A stretch of DNA of 64,000 bases from Olavius sp. associated proteobacterium Delta 1. GTDB lineage: Bacteria > Desulfobacterota > Desulfobacteria > Desulfobacterales > JAFDCJ01. The notes below the pieces were generated by a model. The model worked only from the letters and a program-made list of their open reading frames with translations. It did no database searches and had not been told where the DNA came from. The stretch is taken from the NCBI GenBank assembly GCA_902749685.1, contig CACVKW010001165.1, positions 1-64,000 on the forward strand, in the 5' to 3' direction. Both the position numbers and the translations under genes were made by a program. Of the stretch, positions 45,455 through 53,981 are shown piece after piece (the stretch's first letter is position 1; each line of letters starts with the position of its first letter).

Positions 45455-46402
45455 ATGCCTGACAGATTCAACCCGATTGACTTGAGCGGCGTCGCCACCT
45501 ACAGCCTGACTGAGCGGGAAAGCATGGTGAGTACCGACGATTTTGCCAAACCCTGGCGCAAGGGATCTTCTTACGGGGAGTTTCTGGCCAACCTGCCCGA
45601 CATCCTGGCCGGCAAGCAGCTAAAACGTGTCATATCCGCCATTGTTAGGGCCTGCCAGGCTGAACGGACCGTGATTTTCGGCATGGGTGCCCACGTGATC
45701 AAAGTGGGGCTCAATCCGATAGTCATCGACCTGATGGAGCGCGGCGTCATCACCAGCGTGGCGATGAACGGTGCCGGCATCATCCATGATCTGGAGCTCG
45801 CCATGGTCGGACAAACCTCCGAAGACGTCGCCACGGCCCTGGATGACGGGTCTTTTGGCATGGCCCGCGAAACCTGCGAATTTTTAGCAGATGCCCTCAA
45901 TGCAACCGGAAAAAAAGCCATGGGTCTTGGCCGGGCCGTCGGCCGGGTCATACTCGAAAAAAAGCTGCCGCTGATGGAAAAAAGTATACTTGCAGCAGGC
46001 GCCCGGCTGGGAATTCCGGTAACCGTCCACGTTGCCATTGGAACCGATATTATTCACATGCACCCCGGATTTGATCCCGCCAAGGCCGGCGCCGCCACCC
46101 ACCAGGACTTTCGATTGTTTGCCGACATCGTCTCCACCCTTGAGCAGGGAGTTTATTTAAATGTAGGATCCGCCGTTATTTTACCGGAAATCTTTCTAAA
46201 AGCAACCACCCTGGTGCGAAATCTGGGGCACACCCTGGCAGATTTTACCACAGTCAATCTGGATTTCATCAAACACTATCGCCCCCTGACCAATGTTATC
46301 AGCCGCCCCACCGCCAAAGGCGGCCAGGGCATCAATCTCGTCGGCCACCACGAAATCCTGCTGCCCCTGATCGCCGCCGGTGTGATCGAAGAGATCGGGT
46401 AG
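45455..46402 (+). CDS. Conserved protein of unknown function, GmhA-linked
   Basis: 315 aa, no signal or TM. FGMGAHVIKVGLNPIVIDLM, AMNGAGIIHDLELAMVG and LGIPVTVHVAIGTDIIHMHP look like a Rossmann-type alpha/beta enzyme with two conserved His-rich loops. The arrangement faintly recalls deoxyhypusine synthase, but that enzyme's key lysine motif is not visible, so no function is assigned. Weak CGGA ribosome site before ATG 45455. It starts 101 bp after gmhA and may act on a sugar phosphate; that is position-based speculation. Confidence 0.7.
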   Translation: MPDRFNPIDLSGVATYSLTERESMVSTDDFAKPWRKGSSYGEFLANLPDILAGKQLKRVISAIVRACQAERTVIFGMGAHVIKVGLNPIVIDLMERGVITSVAMNGAGIIHDLELAMVGQTSEDVATALDDGSFGMARETCEFLADALNATGKKAMGLGRAVGRVILEKKLPLMEKSILAAGARLGIPVTVHVAIGTDIIHMHPGFDPAKAGAATHQDFRLFADIVSTLEQGVYLNVGSAVILPEIFLKATTLVRNLGHTLADFTTVNLDFIKHYRPLTNVISRPTAKGGQGINLVGHHEILLPLIAAGVIEEIG

Positions 46403-46470
46403 ACTTCGAGGAGAGAATCTATCGCGGCGCAGACGGCGCCCTTCAATTTTTTATAATAGACAAATCACCT

Positions 46471-46506
46471 TAATTTTAGGCATTTTAGACATTTTAGGCA
46501 TTTGTC
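46471..46506 (-). repeat. 9-10-nt tandem repeat, inverted copy
   Basis: On the minus strand, AAATGCCTAAAATGTCTAAA then ATGCCTAAAATTAAGG. Same block as 17801-17850 and 59303-59350. Confidence 0.6.
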
Positions 46507-46623
46507 CCTTCGGTTGATGCGCCCTCTTCTACTCTCAAAGGAGCCGGTTCTAAAGCATGCTACCTTGAATATGGTTTGCCGATGATTATTATTTTGGTTT
46601 GAATTTAATTAGGAGATTTATCA

Positions 46624-46854
46624 ATGCCGATTTATGAGTATCACTGTCAAAAATGCGGTGAGGATTTTGAGTATCTGGTCTTCGGATCCGACAAACCGGA
46701 ATGCAGCGCCTGTCAAAGCAAAAAAGTGACCAAACTCATGTCACCCTGCGGCTTTGTCAGCAAAGGCGCCGGCGGCCAGACCGTGAGTGCTTCAGCCGGC
46801 TCAGGCTGCACGGGTTGCGCTGCAGGCAGCTGTACAGGATGCGGCCACTCGTGA
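46624..46854 (+). CDS. FmdB-type zinc ribbon protein
   Basis: 76 aa. MPIYEYHCQKCGEDFEYLV then CSACQSKKVTKLMSP: two CxxC pairs, the FmdB/CxxC_CXXC_SSSS family. The C-terminal CTGCAAGSCTGCGH is a further Cys-rich tail common in this family. Role uncertain (a regulatory function was proposed for the founder). AGGAG lies six bases before ATG. Its stop TGA overlaps the GTG of hemC. Confidence 0.85.
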   Translation: MPIYEYHCQKCGEDFEYLVFGSDKPECSACQSKKVTKLMSPCGFVSKGAGGQTVSASAGSGCTGCAAGSCTGCGHS

Positions 46855-47798
46855 AGCCGACGATAAATATTGGGACCCGGGCCAGTAAGCTGGCCTTGTG
46901 GCAGGCCAACTGGGTCAAATCAGCCCTGAACGAAAACGATTCTGCCCAAAATCTAGCGCTGGTTACAATTAAAACCAAAGGCGACAAAATTCTGGATGTG
47001 CCGCTTGCCAAGGTTGGCGGCAAAGGGCTTTTTGTTAAAGAAATCGAGCAGGCTCTGCTGGATCACCGGATCGATATCGCGGTCCACAGTATGAAGGATA
47101 TGCCGTCTGAAATTCCGGACGGCCTTTGTATTGGCGCCGTTCCGCAGCGGGAAGTGGCCGCCGATGTTCTGATCTCGCGGGCCGGCCAGCGCTTTGGCGA
47201 ATTGCGCCGGGGAGCTGTCATCGGCACCAGCAGTCTGCGCCGGGCGTCCCAGCTGCGCCATGCAAGGCCGGACATCGAAATCGTACCGTTGCGGGGAAAT
47301 CTGGATACGCGCCTCAAGAAGCTACAAACTGAAAATCTGGATGCCATTGTACTGGCCGCCGCCGGTGTCAAACGCCTTGAACTCGAGCACCGCATCACCG
47401 AATACCTGGCTTCCGAAATCATGCTGCCGGCGGTGGGTCAGGGCGCCCTGTGCATTGAAATACGGCAACATGATCCGATCATCGAACCCCTGGTGAAAGC
47501 CTTGGATGACACGCGGTCCCGGGCCGTCGTCTTAGGTGAACGGGCCTTTTTGAACCGCCTGGGAGGCAGCTGTCAGGTGCCCATTGCCGCTCATGGTGAA
47601 ATAAAAGACAATAGGTTTCATCTGACCGGTTTAGTGGCCGATATCCATGGTTCCCCCATCTACAAATCGGTTTTGTCGGGCGCCGTGGATTCGTCAGAAT
47701 CAATTGGAATCAGCCTTGCCGAAGCGCTTCTTTCCCGCGGGGCAGACAAGATATTGCAGCAATTACAATCGATGGAATCTGTCAATGAGGAAAGCTAA
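46851..47798 (+). CDS. hemC: Hydroxymethylbilane synthase (porphobilinogen deaminase)
   Basis: Polymerises four porphobilinogens to hydroxymethylbilane. 315 aa from GTG 46851, which overlaps the fmdB stop (GTGA). INIGTRASKLALWQANWV opens the protein; VHSMKDMPSEIP and GTSSLRRASQLRHARPD are catalytic-region motifs; the dipyrromethane-bearing Cys is in LGGSCQVPIAAHG (~residue 240). A longer frame goes back through fmdB in another frame and is not the gene. Overlaps cobA-hemD by 14 nt. Confidence 0.94.
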   Translation: MKPTINIGTRASKLALWQANWVKSALNENDSAQNLALVTIKTKGDKILDVPLAKVGGKGLFVKEIEQALLDHRIDIAVHSMKDMPSEIPDGLCIGAVPQREVAADVLISRAGQRFGELRRGAVIGTSSLRRASQLRHARPDIEIVPLRGNLDTRLKKLQTENLDAIVLAAAGVKRLELEHRITEYLASEIMLPAVGQGALCIEIRQHDPIIEPLVKALDDTRSRAVVLGERAFLNRLGGSCQVPIAAHGEIKDNRFHLTGLVADIHGSPIYKSVLSGAVDSSESIGISLAEALLSRGADKILQQLQSMESVNEES

Positions 47799-49305
47799 AG
47801 TTTATCTGGTCGGCGCCGGTCCCGGCGATCCGGGATTAATTACGGTAAAAGGCAAAGAATGTATCGAAACGGCCGAGGTCGTAATTTATGACTATCTTGC
47901 TGCACCGGCTCTATTAAATTACGCACCCCAAGATGCCGATATTATCTATGTCGGCAAAAAAGGCGGTCATCACACCTTATCCCAGGATGAAATTAATGCG
48001 CTGATTGTGGAAAAAGCCAAGGCCGGTTTCAGGGTTTGCCGGCTCAAAGGCGGTGATCCGTTTATCTTTGGCCGCGGTGGTGAAGAAGCTGAAGTATTGG
48101 TGGCCAAAGACATCCCTTTTGAGGTGGTGCCCGGGGTGACCTCGGCAGTCGCGGCCGCTGCCTACGCCGGAATTCCACTGACCCACCGCAAACTGACAGC
48201 CACCCTCGCCTTCGTCACCGGTCATGAAGATCCCCACAAAGAATCATCAAGCATCGATTGGGAATCTTTAGGCCGCGGAATCGGAACCCTGGTTTTCTTT
48301 ATGGGGGTAAAAAATTTACCCGACATCACGCAGAAGTTGATCGCCCACGGCAAATCGCCGGATACCCCGGTAGCTCTGATTCGCTGGGGAACTACGCCCG
48401 GCCAACAGACCGTCACCGGCACCCTGGACGACATTGCCGAGCGGGTCAAAAAGGCCGGTCTCAAAGCACCGGCGATTATTGTTGTGGGGGATGTTGTCCA
48501 ACTGAGAGAAAACCTGAAGTGGTTCGAGACGCGTCCCCTGCTGGGCAAACGGATTGTCGTTACCCGGGCACGCGAACAGGCCAGCGATCTGGTCAAGCAA
48601 TTGGCTGATCTGGGAGCCGAGTGCCTGGAGTATCCGACCATCAAAGTCATACCCGCCGCTGACACCGATCCCCTCACTGATGCAATAGGCAGCCTTTGCA
48701 CTTATGACTGGATCGTTTTCACCAGCGTCAACGGCGTTAAATTTTTCTTTGAGCGTCTCTTTGCGTTGGGCCTGGATGTACGCGCCTTGAATCATCTGCA
48801 TACCGCCGCCATCGGTCCGGTCACGTCGCAACGGTTGCGAACGTTCGGACTGAATAGTGACATCCTTCCCAAAAACTACCGGGCCGAAGCCGTAGTTGAA
48901 GCTTTCCGCAAAGAGGATTTGAAAGGTAAAAAAGTCCTGCTGCCCCGTGCCGCTGAAGCTCGGCCGGTGTTGCCGGTTGAACTGCGCAAAATGGGAGCCG
49001 AAGTCGATGAAGTAACCGCCTACCTGACTGAAAATGTTTCAGACAACGCCGATCTGCTCATCGACCAACTCACCAACAAGCGCATTGATCTGATTACCTT
49101 CACCAGCTCCTCTACCGTCAAAAATTTCAAAGCCCTGCTGCCGTCGGAAAGTATCAAGGATCTCCTTGACGGTGTTGCCATCGCCAGCATCGGGCCGATC
49201 ACAACCGACACTGCCAAAGAATTAGGCTTTGAGGTTCATATTACGGCCCACACCTATACCATAGCCGGGTTGTGCGATGCGATTTTGAAACACTATACAA
49301 AGTAG
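47785..49305 (+). CDS. cobA-hemD: Uroporphyrinogen-III methyltransferase / uroporphyrinogen-III synthase fusion
   Basis: 506 aa. N-terminal SAM-dependent methylase (~1-250): VYLVGAGPGDPGLITVKG, RLKGGDPFIFGRGGEEAE, EVVPGVTSAVAAAAYAGIP. C-terminal HemD (~255-505): GKRIVVTRAREQASDLVKQL and VNGVKFFFERLF, ending near GPITTDTAKELGF. Together they turn hydroxymethylbilane into uroporphyrinogen III and then precorrin-2, leading to siroheme, the siroheme-dependent heme route and cobalamin. Start ATG 47785 overlaps hemC. Confidence 0.93.
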   Translation: MRKAKVYLVGAGPGDPGLITVKGKECIETAEVVIYDYLAAPALLNYAPQDADIIYVGKKGGHHTLSQDEINALIVEKAKAGFRVCRLKGGDPFIFGRGGEEAEVLVAKDIPFEVVPGVTSAVAAAAYAGIPLTHRKLTATLAFVTGHEDPHKESSSIDWESLGRGIGTLVFFMGVKNLPDITQKLIAHGKSPDTPVALIRWGTTPGQQTVTGTLDDIAERVKKAGLKAPAIIVVGDVVQLRENLKWFETRPLLGKRIVVTRAREQASDLVKQLADLGAECLEYPTIKVIPAADTDPLTDAIGSLCTYDWIVFTSVNGVKFFFERLFALGLDVRALNHLHTAAIGPVTSQRLRTFGLNSDILPKNYRAEAVVEAFRKEDLKGKKVLLPRAAEARPVLPVELRKMGAEVDEVTAYLTENVSDNADLLIDQLTNKRIDLITFTSSSTVKNFKALLPSESIKDLLDGVAIASIGPITTDTAKELGFEVHITAHTYTIAGLCDAILKHYTK

Positions 49306-49535
49306 TGAATTTTGACCCATCGGCCAGGCTGTGATTGCACCCCGGGCAGGTGGTGTTCGCCGTAAAATAACCACTGGAATAATGGAAATAGATCCCAATG
49401 CACCCGCCTCAATATTTTACCCCGTGAAATTTTTTTCATATTTCCGCGGGGCACCATTCAATTATTGCAATATCCCATGGCATTGTATTACAGCAATGCC
49501 GCCTATTGCTTTTTTTACCGATTTTGATATACCGT

Positions 49536-49575
49536 AATTACGTTGCCCTGAAAAATACCGGATATGACATCAGGA
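49536..49575 (+). repeat. Dispersed element, left-end fragment
   Basis: AATTACGTTGCCCTGAAAAA then TACCGG, similar to the left end of the ~115-bp element, just before the M20/M42-like gene. The 49306-49535 gap before it has no supported gene; a CCCCG/CGGGG inverted pair with A/T-rich loop lies at 49420-49451. Confidence 0.4.
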
Positions 49576-49579
49576 TAAG

Positions 49580-50743
49580 TTGATGAATGAATTTCTCAAA
49601 ACATTGCCGAACCTGGTTGATGAGATTAAAGCTGTTCAAGATATAATTATCACCAACATCGTTTTAATCGGCCAGACACCGGCCCCCACATTCAAAGAAA
49701 AAAGGCGCAGCACGGTCTTCATGGAAAGGCTGGCCGAATTTGGGGTCGATGAAGTAACCACCGACGGTTATCGCAACCCGATTGGTATCATTCGGGGAAC
49801 TGCCCCTGATAAACCACCGATATTTGTTTTAGCCCACCTGGACACCTTTTTTGAACGCGACATTGTTCACAACTACACCGTCAGAAAAAATCAGATCACC
49901 GGCCCCGGCATACTGGACAACTCGCTTGGTGTGGGCGTCATGGTATCCCTTCCAATTCTTTTTGAAAAACTGAACTTGAGATTTGAATCGGATATTGTTC
50001 TGGCCGGCACCATCCAGTCCATCGGCAAAGGAAATCTGCGAGGGGTCCGGCATCTGTTAAAAACCTGGCCGACCCCGATCAGAGCCGGTGTCTGTTTGGA
50101 GGGCGTGGAGCTGGGTCGGCTCAACTACTTTTCGGATGGGATGATCAGGGGGGAGATTCAGTGCAACATCTCCGAAATAAAGGGGACTTTTTATAAATTT
50201 ACCCCCAATGCCATTTTGATATTAAATGAAGTTATCAATGAAATCATGAATCTGCGTCTCTCCCAGAGACCGCGGTCACGGATTGTCATCGGCAAAATTG
50301 CCGGCGGTGCCAACCATGGCAAAATAGCTTATAAAGCTAACCTGGGATTTGAAATTCGCAGCGATTCTTACAAAATGGTCAAATCGATTTACCATAATAT
50401 CAGGGACATTGTCGAGGGAATCAGTCACGAAAATGAAGTTGAACTGAGTATTAAAACCATCAGTAATCTAAAGGCTAACAGGTTAAAATTCAACCATCCC
50501 CTGGTCAAAAATTCCGCCGCCGTTCTGGAAACCCTGGGTATCAAACCGATCAGCAAGTCAACGGAATCAGCGCTATCCATTTTTCTCTCACGCAAGATAC
50601 CATCCGTCACCCTGGGCATCACCCATGGTGAGAACTATTACACGGAAAAAGCCACCATGGACATCGTACCGATGTTCAAGGGCATCGCCCAGGTCATCGG
50701 TGTGCTAAAGGCGATAGATAGTGGGGTTTGTGATGACGCATAA
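49580..50743 (+). CDS. M20/M42-like metallopeptidase homologue lacking the catalytic glutamates
   Basis: 387 aa. Metal-site motifs: LAHLDTFFE (H-x-D, ~residue 93) and GILDNSLGVG (~residue 115), with E in CLEGVELG and H in GITHGENY near the end. The usual E-E pair (catalytic base and ligand) should follow the next strand, but here the stretch reads AGTIQSIGKGNLRG, so both are absent. It therefore may be inactive, a binding protein, or a divergent hydrolase. Upstream AGGATAAG before ATG 49583 or 49580. Its 3' end overlaps the glycosyltransferase by 11 nt. Confidence 0.75.
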   Translation: MMNEFLKTLPNLVDEIKAVQDIIITNIVLIGQTPAPTFKEKRRSTVFMERLAEFGVDEVTTDGYRNPIGIIRGTAPDKPPIFVLAHLDTFFERDIVHNYTVRKNQITGPGILDNSLGVGVMVSLPILFEKLNLRFESDIVLAGTIQSIGKGNLRGVRHLLKTWPTPIRAGVCLEGVELGRLNYFSDGMIRGEIQCNISEIKGTFYKFTPNAILILNEVINEIMNLRLSQRPRSRIVIGKIAGGANHGKIAYKANLGFEIRSDSYKMVKSIYHNIRDIVEGISHENEVELSIKTISNLKANRLKFNHPLVKNSAAVLETLGIKPISKSTESALSIFLSRKIPSVTLGITHGENYYTEKATMDIVPMFKGIAQVIGVLKAIDSGVCDDA

Positions 50744-51710
50744 CTGGCTCGAAAAAAATACATTTCATTATTCGGAGTTCATCGACCTTTATCGCCTGGT
50801 CGAAGAAAAGCAGAAAAAAGACCTTAAAATATCACTGTGCCTGCCGACCCTGAACGAAGAAAAAACCATCGCCAAAGAAATCATCATCCTGAAGTCCGAG
50901 CTCATGACGCGCTATCCGCTGGTGGACGAGCTGATCGTCATCGATTCGGGCTCAACCGACAATACCCTGGATATTGCCGGCTCTTTCGGGGCTGATGTAT
51001 ATATTGCCAATGAAATCCTTCCCGATCTTGACCAATTTAAAGGCAAGGGCGAAAACCTGTGGAAAGCGCTTTACATCGCCAAAGGCGACATTATTGTCTA
51101 CATTGATGCCGACATTAAAAATATTCACCATCGCTTTGCCTATGGCCTGATCGGCCCGCTGCTGTTAAATGACCAGATAAAATACACCAAAGCGTTCTAC
51201 GACCGACCGATTTCGATCGGCAAAAATAAAATCAGACCCACCGGTGGCGGGCGGGTGACAGAGCTGGTTATCCGGCCGCTGTTCTCCCTATTTTTCCCGG
51301 AGCTCACCCAGATTATCCAACCCCTGTCGGGTGAATACGCCGGGTATCGGGAAATTTTTGAAAAAATCCCCTTCCCGATTGGATACGGGGTGGAAACCAG
51401 CATGATACTTGATATTTACGATAAGTGGGGCCTGGATGTAATTGCTCAGGTGGACCTTGATCGTCGAATCCATCGCAATCAGGATACCAAAGCGCTGGGC
51501 CGGATGGCATTTGCCATTCTCAAAACCTTTATCACTCGTCAAAAAAGATCAGGCCTGATTGATTTGAAGCAAGATCTATTTGATGAAATAATCCAGTATA
51601 ACCTGGTCGACAATGAATATCAGCCCGAAGCAATGCAAATAAAAGGGCTTGAACGACCGCCGATGATTACGATACCCGAGTATTGCGAAAAATTTGCTGT
51701 CTCGAATTAA
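50733..51710 (+). CDS. Glucosyl-3-phosphoglycerate synthase-like glycosyltransferase (GT81)
   Basis: 325 aa. GT-A nucleotide-sugar site: SLCLPTLNEEKTIAKEI, ELIVIDSGSTDNTLDIA and the metal DxD-type YIDADIKNIHH. KAFYDRPISIGKNKIRPTGG with GRVTELVIRPL is the GpgS acceptor region. GpgS makes glucosyl-3-phosphoglycerate, precursor of the compatible solute glucosylglycerate; no GpgP phosphatase is seen. Start ATG 50733 (upstream ATG at 50721 in frame less likely). The stop TAA is the left end of the dispersed repeat at 51704. Confidence 0.82.
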   Translation: MTHNWLEKNTFHYSEFIDLYRLVEEKQKKDLKISLCLPTLNEEKTIAKEIIILKSELMTRYPLVDELIVIDSGSTDNTLDIAGSFGADVYIANEILPDLDQFKGKGENLWKALYIAKGDIIVYIDADIKNIHHRFAYGLIGPLLLNDQIKYTKAFYDRPISIGKNKIRPTGGGRVTELVIRPLFSLFFPELTQIIQPLSGEYAGYREIFEKIPFPIGYGVETSMILDIYDKWGLDVIAQVDLDRRIHRNQDTKALGRMAFAILKTFITRQKRSGLIDLKQDLFDEIIQYNLVDNEYQPEAMQIKGLERPPMITIPEYCEKFAVSN

Positions 51711-51825
51711 TCCGCCCTTAAAAATAGCACATGCGGGCTTTAAATTGTTAATTGATAACGGAAGGGATTTACTGTATTGAAGCGGCGGCGGCTGAATTAA
51801 ATTATGCTGCCCATATTTTTCTTTT
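51704..51825 (+). repeat. Dispersed ~115-bp structured element, copy 3
   Basis: Full copy, 122 nt: left AATTAATCCGCCCTTAAAAA, right GGCTGAATTAAATTATGCTG then CCCATATTTTT. Stem GCCC/GGGC. Its AATTAA supplies the glycosyltransferase stop codon. Confidence 0.7.
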
Positions 51826-51913
51826 AAATCAAACAATGTAACTAGTCTGCGATAAATCGAATTATCTTCATGAACGATTCAACCAGTCAACTTAATAAAC
51901 CAGTTAGCTAAAT

Positions 51914-52897
51914 ATGAAACTGATAGACCCGTGTAACCGACATCTGAATTATTTGCGCATCTCCATTACTGACCGTTGCAACCTGAAATGCCTTTATTGC
52001 GTTCCGCGGGACCAAATTGCCAGGCTTTCACACAAGGATATTCTAACCTACGAGGAAATTCTGCGGCTGGTAAAGATCGGCGTAAAACTGGGAATCACCA
52101 AATTGCGGGTTACCGGCGGCGAACCGCTGGTGAGGAAAGGCGTCTACGGATTTCTGAGCGAATTGAGCCGCATCGATGGGCTGGCCGATCTTTCCCTTAC
52201 CACCAATGGCGTTTCCTTGAAAGACAACCTGACCCGGATTAAATCCGCCGGCATCAAGCGCATCAATATCAGCCTGGATACGCTCAAGCGGAATAAATTT
52301 CATAAAATTACCGGACTCGATCTTTTCGACCAGGTCTGGCGGGGCATCGAAATGGCCCGGGATATGGGATTTCACCCGATTAAGTTAAATATCGTGGCCT
52401 TAAACGGAATCAATGACGACGAATTAAAAGACATGGCGCGACTATCATTTGATAATCCGTTTTACATTCGATTTATTGAATACATGCCGATCGGAGATTC
52501 TCAAATGGGCAACGGTCCGCTGCTGCTGGCACCTGAAATAAAAAAGCGCATCAGTGAACTGGGCCAGCTCATACCGGTTCGTAATTCGATCAATGACGGT
52601 CCGGCCCAAAGATATCGCTTTGCGGGCGCCAGGGGCGAAGTCGGATTCATCCACGCTCTGAGTCACCACTTTTGTGACAGATGCAATCGCCTGCGGTTAA
52701 CGGCGAGCGGTAAGCTCAGGCCGTGCCTGCTGTCCGACCACCATGAAGATATCAAAGGCCCCTTGAGAGAAGGCCGCACTGACGACGAATTGGCGGAAAT
52801 CTTCTTTAAAGCGGTGCGCCACAAGCCATCCGACCACAATTTGGCGGCCGGCAACCCATTGCGAGTCTGTGGCCAGATGCACGCCATCGGGGGATAG
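51914..52897 (+). CDS. moaA: GTP 3',8-cyclase MoaA
   Basis: Radical-SAM first step of molybdopterin cofactor synthesis. 327 aa. The N-terminal cluster motif C-N-L-K-C-L-Y-C (~residue 24), SAM-binding GGEPLVRKGVYGFL, and the C-terminal second cluster CDRCNRLRLTASGKLRPCL (~residue 260) are all present. The typical C-terminal double Gly (AIGG) ends the protein. No other moa/moe gene is in the window. Confidence 0.95.
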   Translation: MKLIDPCNRHLNYLRISITDRCNLKCLYCVPRDQIARLSHKDILTYEEILRLVKIGVKLGITKLRVTGGEPLVRKGVYGFLSELSRIDGLADLSLTTNGVSLKDNLTRIKSAGIKRINISLDTLKRNKFHKITGLDLFDQVWRGIEMARDMGFHPIKLNIVALNGINDDELKDMARLSFDNPFYIRFIEYMPIGDSQMGNGPLLLAPEIKKRISELGQLIPVRNSINDGPAQRYRFAGARGEVGFIHALSHHFCDRCNRLRLTASGKLRPCLLSDHHEDIKGPLREGRTDDELAEIFFKAVRHKPSDHNLAAGNPLRVCGQMHAIGG

Positions 52898-52944
52898 GCC
52901 AGGAAGCTGGACCGGAAGCCCAGGTTTTCAATGATATAAAAAAA

Positions 52945-53072
52945 GCCTGAGCCGCAGCAGTGGGAGGCTACATTTACTCACACAACAGGCGTAATACGGC
53001 TCAGGCCTACAGAAGAATGCCTACAAATGCGTCACCACAATCATAAATTCAGGCTCAGGTAGCATAGGCATT
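52945..53072 (+). ncRNA. Structured leader with alternative pairings before the adenosine kinase gene
   Basis: GCCTGAGCCG (52945-52954) pairs with CGGCTCAGGC (52997-53006), ten bp, around a 42-nt loop that contains its own GTGGG/CTCAC stem. A second complementary strand AGGCTCAGG (53051-53059) could compete for the first arm. AATGCCTA (53018) and TAGGCATT (53066) form another stem. No U-run follows the first hairpin. Position is 90 bp before the adenosine-specific kinase start and 48 bp after moaA. It could be a switch, a processing site or a palindromic repeat. Confidence 0.4.
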
Positions 53073-53158
53073 ATTTATTTTGCCCTTTAGCAGTCTGTAA
53101 ATAACAAATCAAGGCTTTTTTTTGTTAATTTCATTTTTTTTATAAAATGGAGGAATTT

Positions 53159-53641
53159 ATGGAAATAAAAGTCGTCAAAATTGAAAACCCGGACAGTATG
53201 AACATGATCCTCGGTCAGTCTCATTTCATCAAAACCGTCGAAGATGTCTATGAAGCAATGGTATCCACTGTTCCGATGGCCAAGTTCGGCCTGGCCTTCT
53301 GCGAAGCCTCCGATGTCTGCCTGGTCAGACACACCGGCACCGACAACGAAATGCTTGAGCTGGCCCAAAAAAATGCCGTTGCCCTATCAGCCGGCCACAG
53401 CTTTATCGTCTTCATGAAAGACATGTTTCCGGTCAATGTCTTGAACGCGATCAAAAACGTACCGGAAGTATGTCGAATTTTCTGCGCCACCGCTAACCCT
53501 GTCGAAGTCATCATAGCAGAAACGGAACAGGGGCGCGGCATTCTCGGGGTTATCGACGGCTTTTCTACCAAGGGGATTGAAACAGAGGAAGACATCAATG
53601 CCCGCAGAAATTTATTGCGACAAATTGGATATAAACAGTGA
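53159..53641 (+). CDS. Adenosine-specific kinase-like protein (PF04008)
   Basis: 160 aa. MEIKVVKIENPDSMNMILGQ, FGLAFCEASDVCLVRHTGTD and CRIFCATANPVEVIIAETEQ with GRGILGVIDGFS are family hallmarks. Homologues bind adenosine; kinase activity is little studied. ATG 53159 is preferred because GGAGG ends five bases upstream; ATG 53147 is in frame but overlaps that site. A PilZ gene follows 17 bp later. Confidence 0.87.
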   Translation: MEIKVVKIENPDSMNMILGQSHFIKTVEDVYEAMVSTVPMAKFGLAFCEASDVCLVRHTGTDNEMLELAQKNAVALSAGHSFIVFMKDMFPVNVLNAIKNVPEVCRIFCATANPVEVIIAETEQGRGILGVIDGFSTKGIETEEDINARRNLLRQIGYKQ

Positions 53642-53658
53642 GTGAGGAGTAACAAAAC

Positions 53659-53970
53659 ATGGCTGCAGAAACTGATCACCGAATCGATATCCGAATCAAG
53701 CACAAAGCCGAAATCCAGTTTGAAAACTATTTCTCCGGAACCAACTACAAAGCCAGGATGTATAACTGCAGCCCGGGCGGAATGTATTTTGAGTCCGACT
53801 ATGCGCCGCTGCCCGGCACAGAGATTTATATAGGGGTAAAAAATTCACCCTATGATGCGGCGGCCGACGTTTACCACGCCCAGATCAGATGGCGCAAGCA
53901 ATTGCTGCCGGGAGCATCCTCCTACCAGTACGGCGTTGGCGTTAAATACTGTCTACCGGGCTGCCGGTGA
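53659..53970 (+). CDS. PilZ domain protein
   Basis: 103 aa single PilZ domain. HRIDIRIKHKAEIQF holds the RxxxR-like N-terminal switch region in relaxed form (R-I-D-I-R), and YNCSPGGMYFES matches the D/N-x-S-x-x-G c-di-GMP signature with Cys in the variable place. Barrel ends with YGVGVKYC. Probably a c-di-GMP receptor. GAGGAG about nine bases before ATG. Window also has an HD-GYP enzyme at 14.8 kb. Confidence 0.82.
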   Translation: MAAETDHRIDIRIKHKAEIQFENYFSGTNYKARMYNCSPGGMYFESDYAPLPGTEIYIGVKNSPYDAAADVYHAQIRWRKQLLPGASSYQYGVGVKYCLPGCR

Positions 53971-53981
53971 TCTGGATTCTG

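Noticed and set aside
49331-49537. 68-codon plus-strand frame
   Set aside because: Lacks a ribosome site and looks like translated A/T-rich hairpin sequence.
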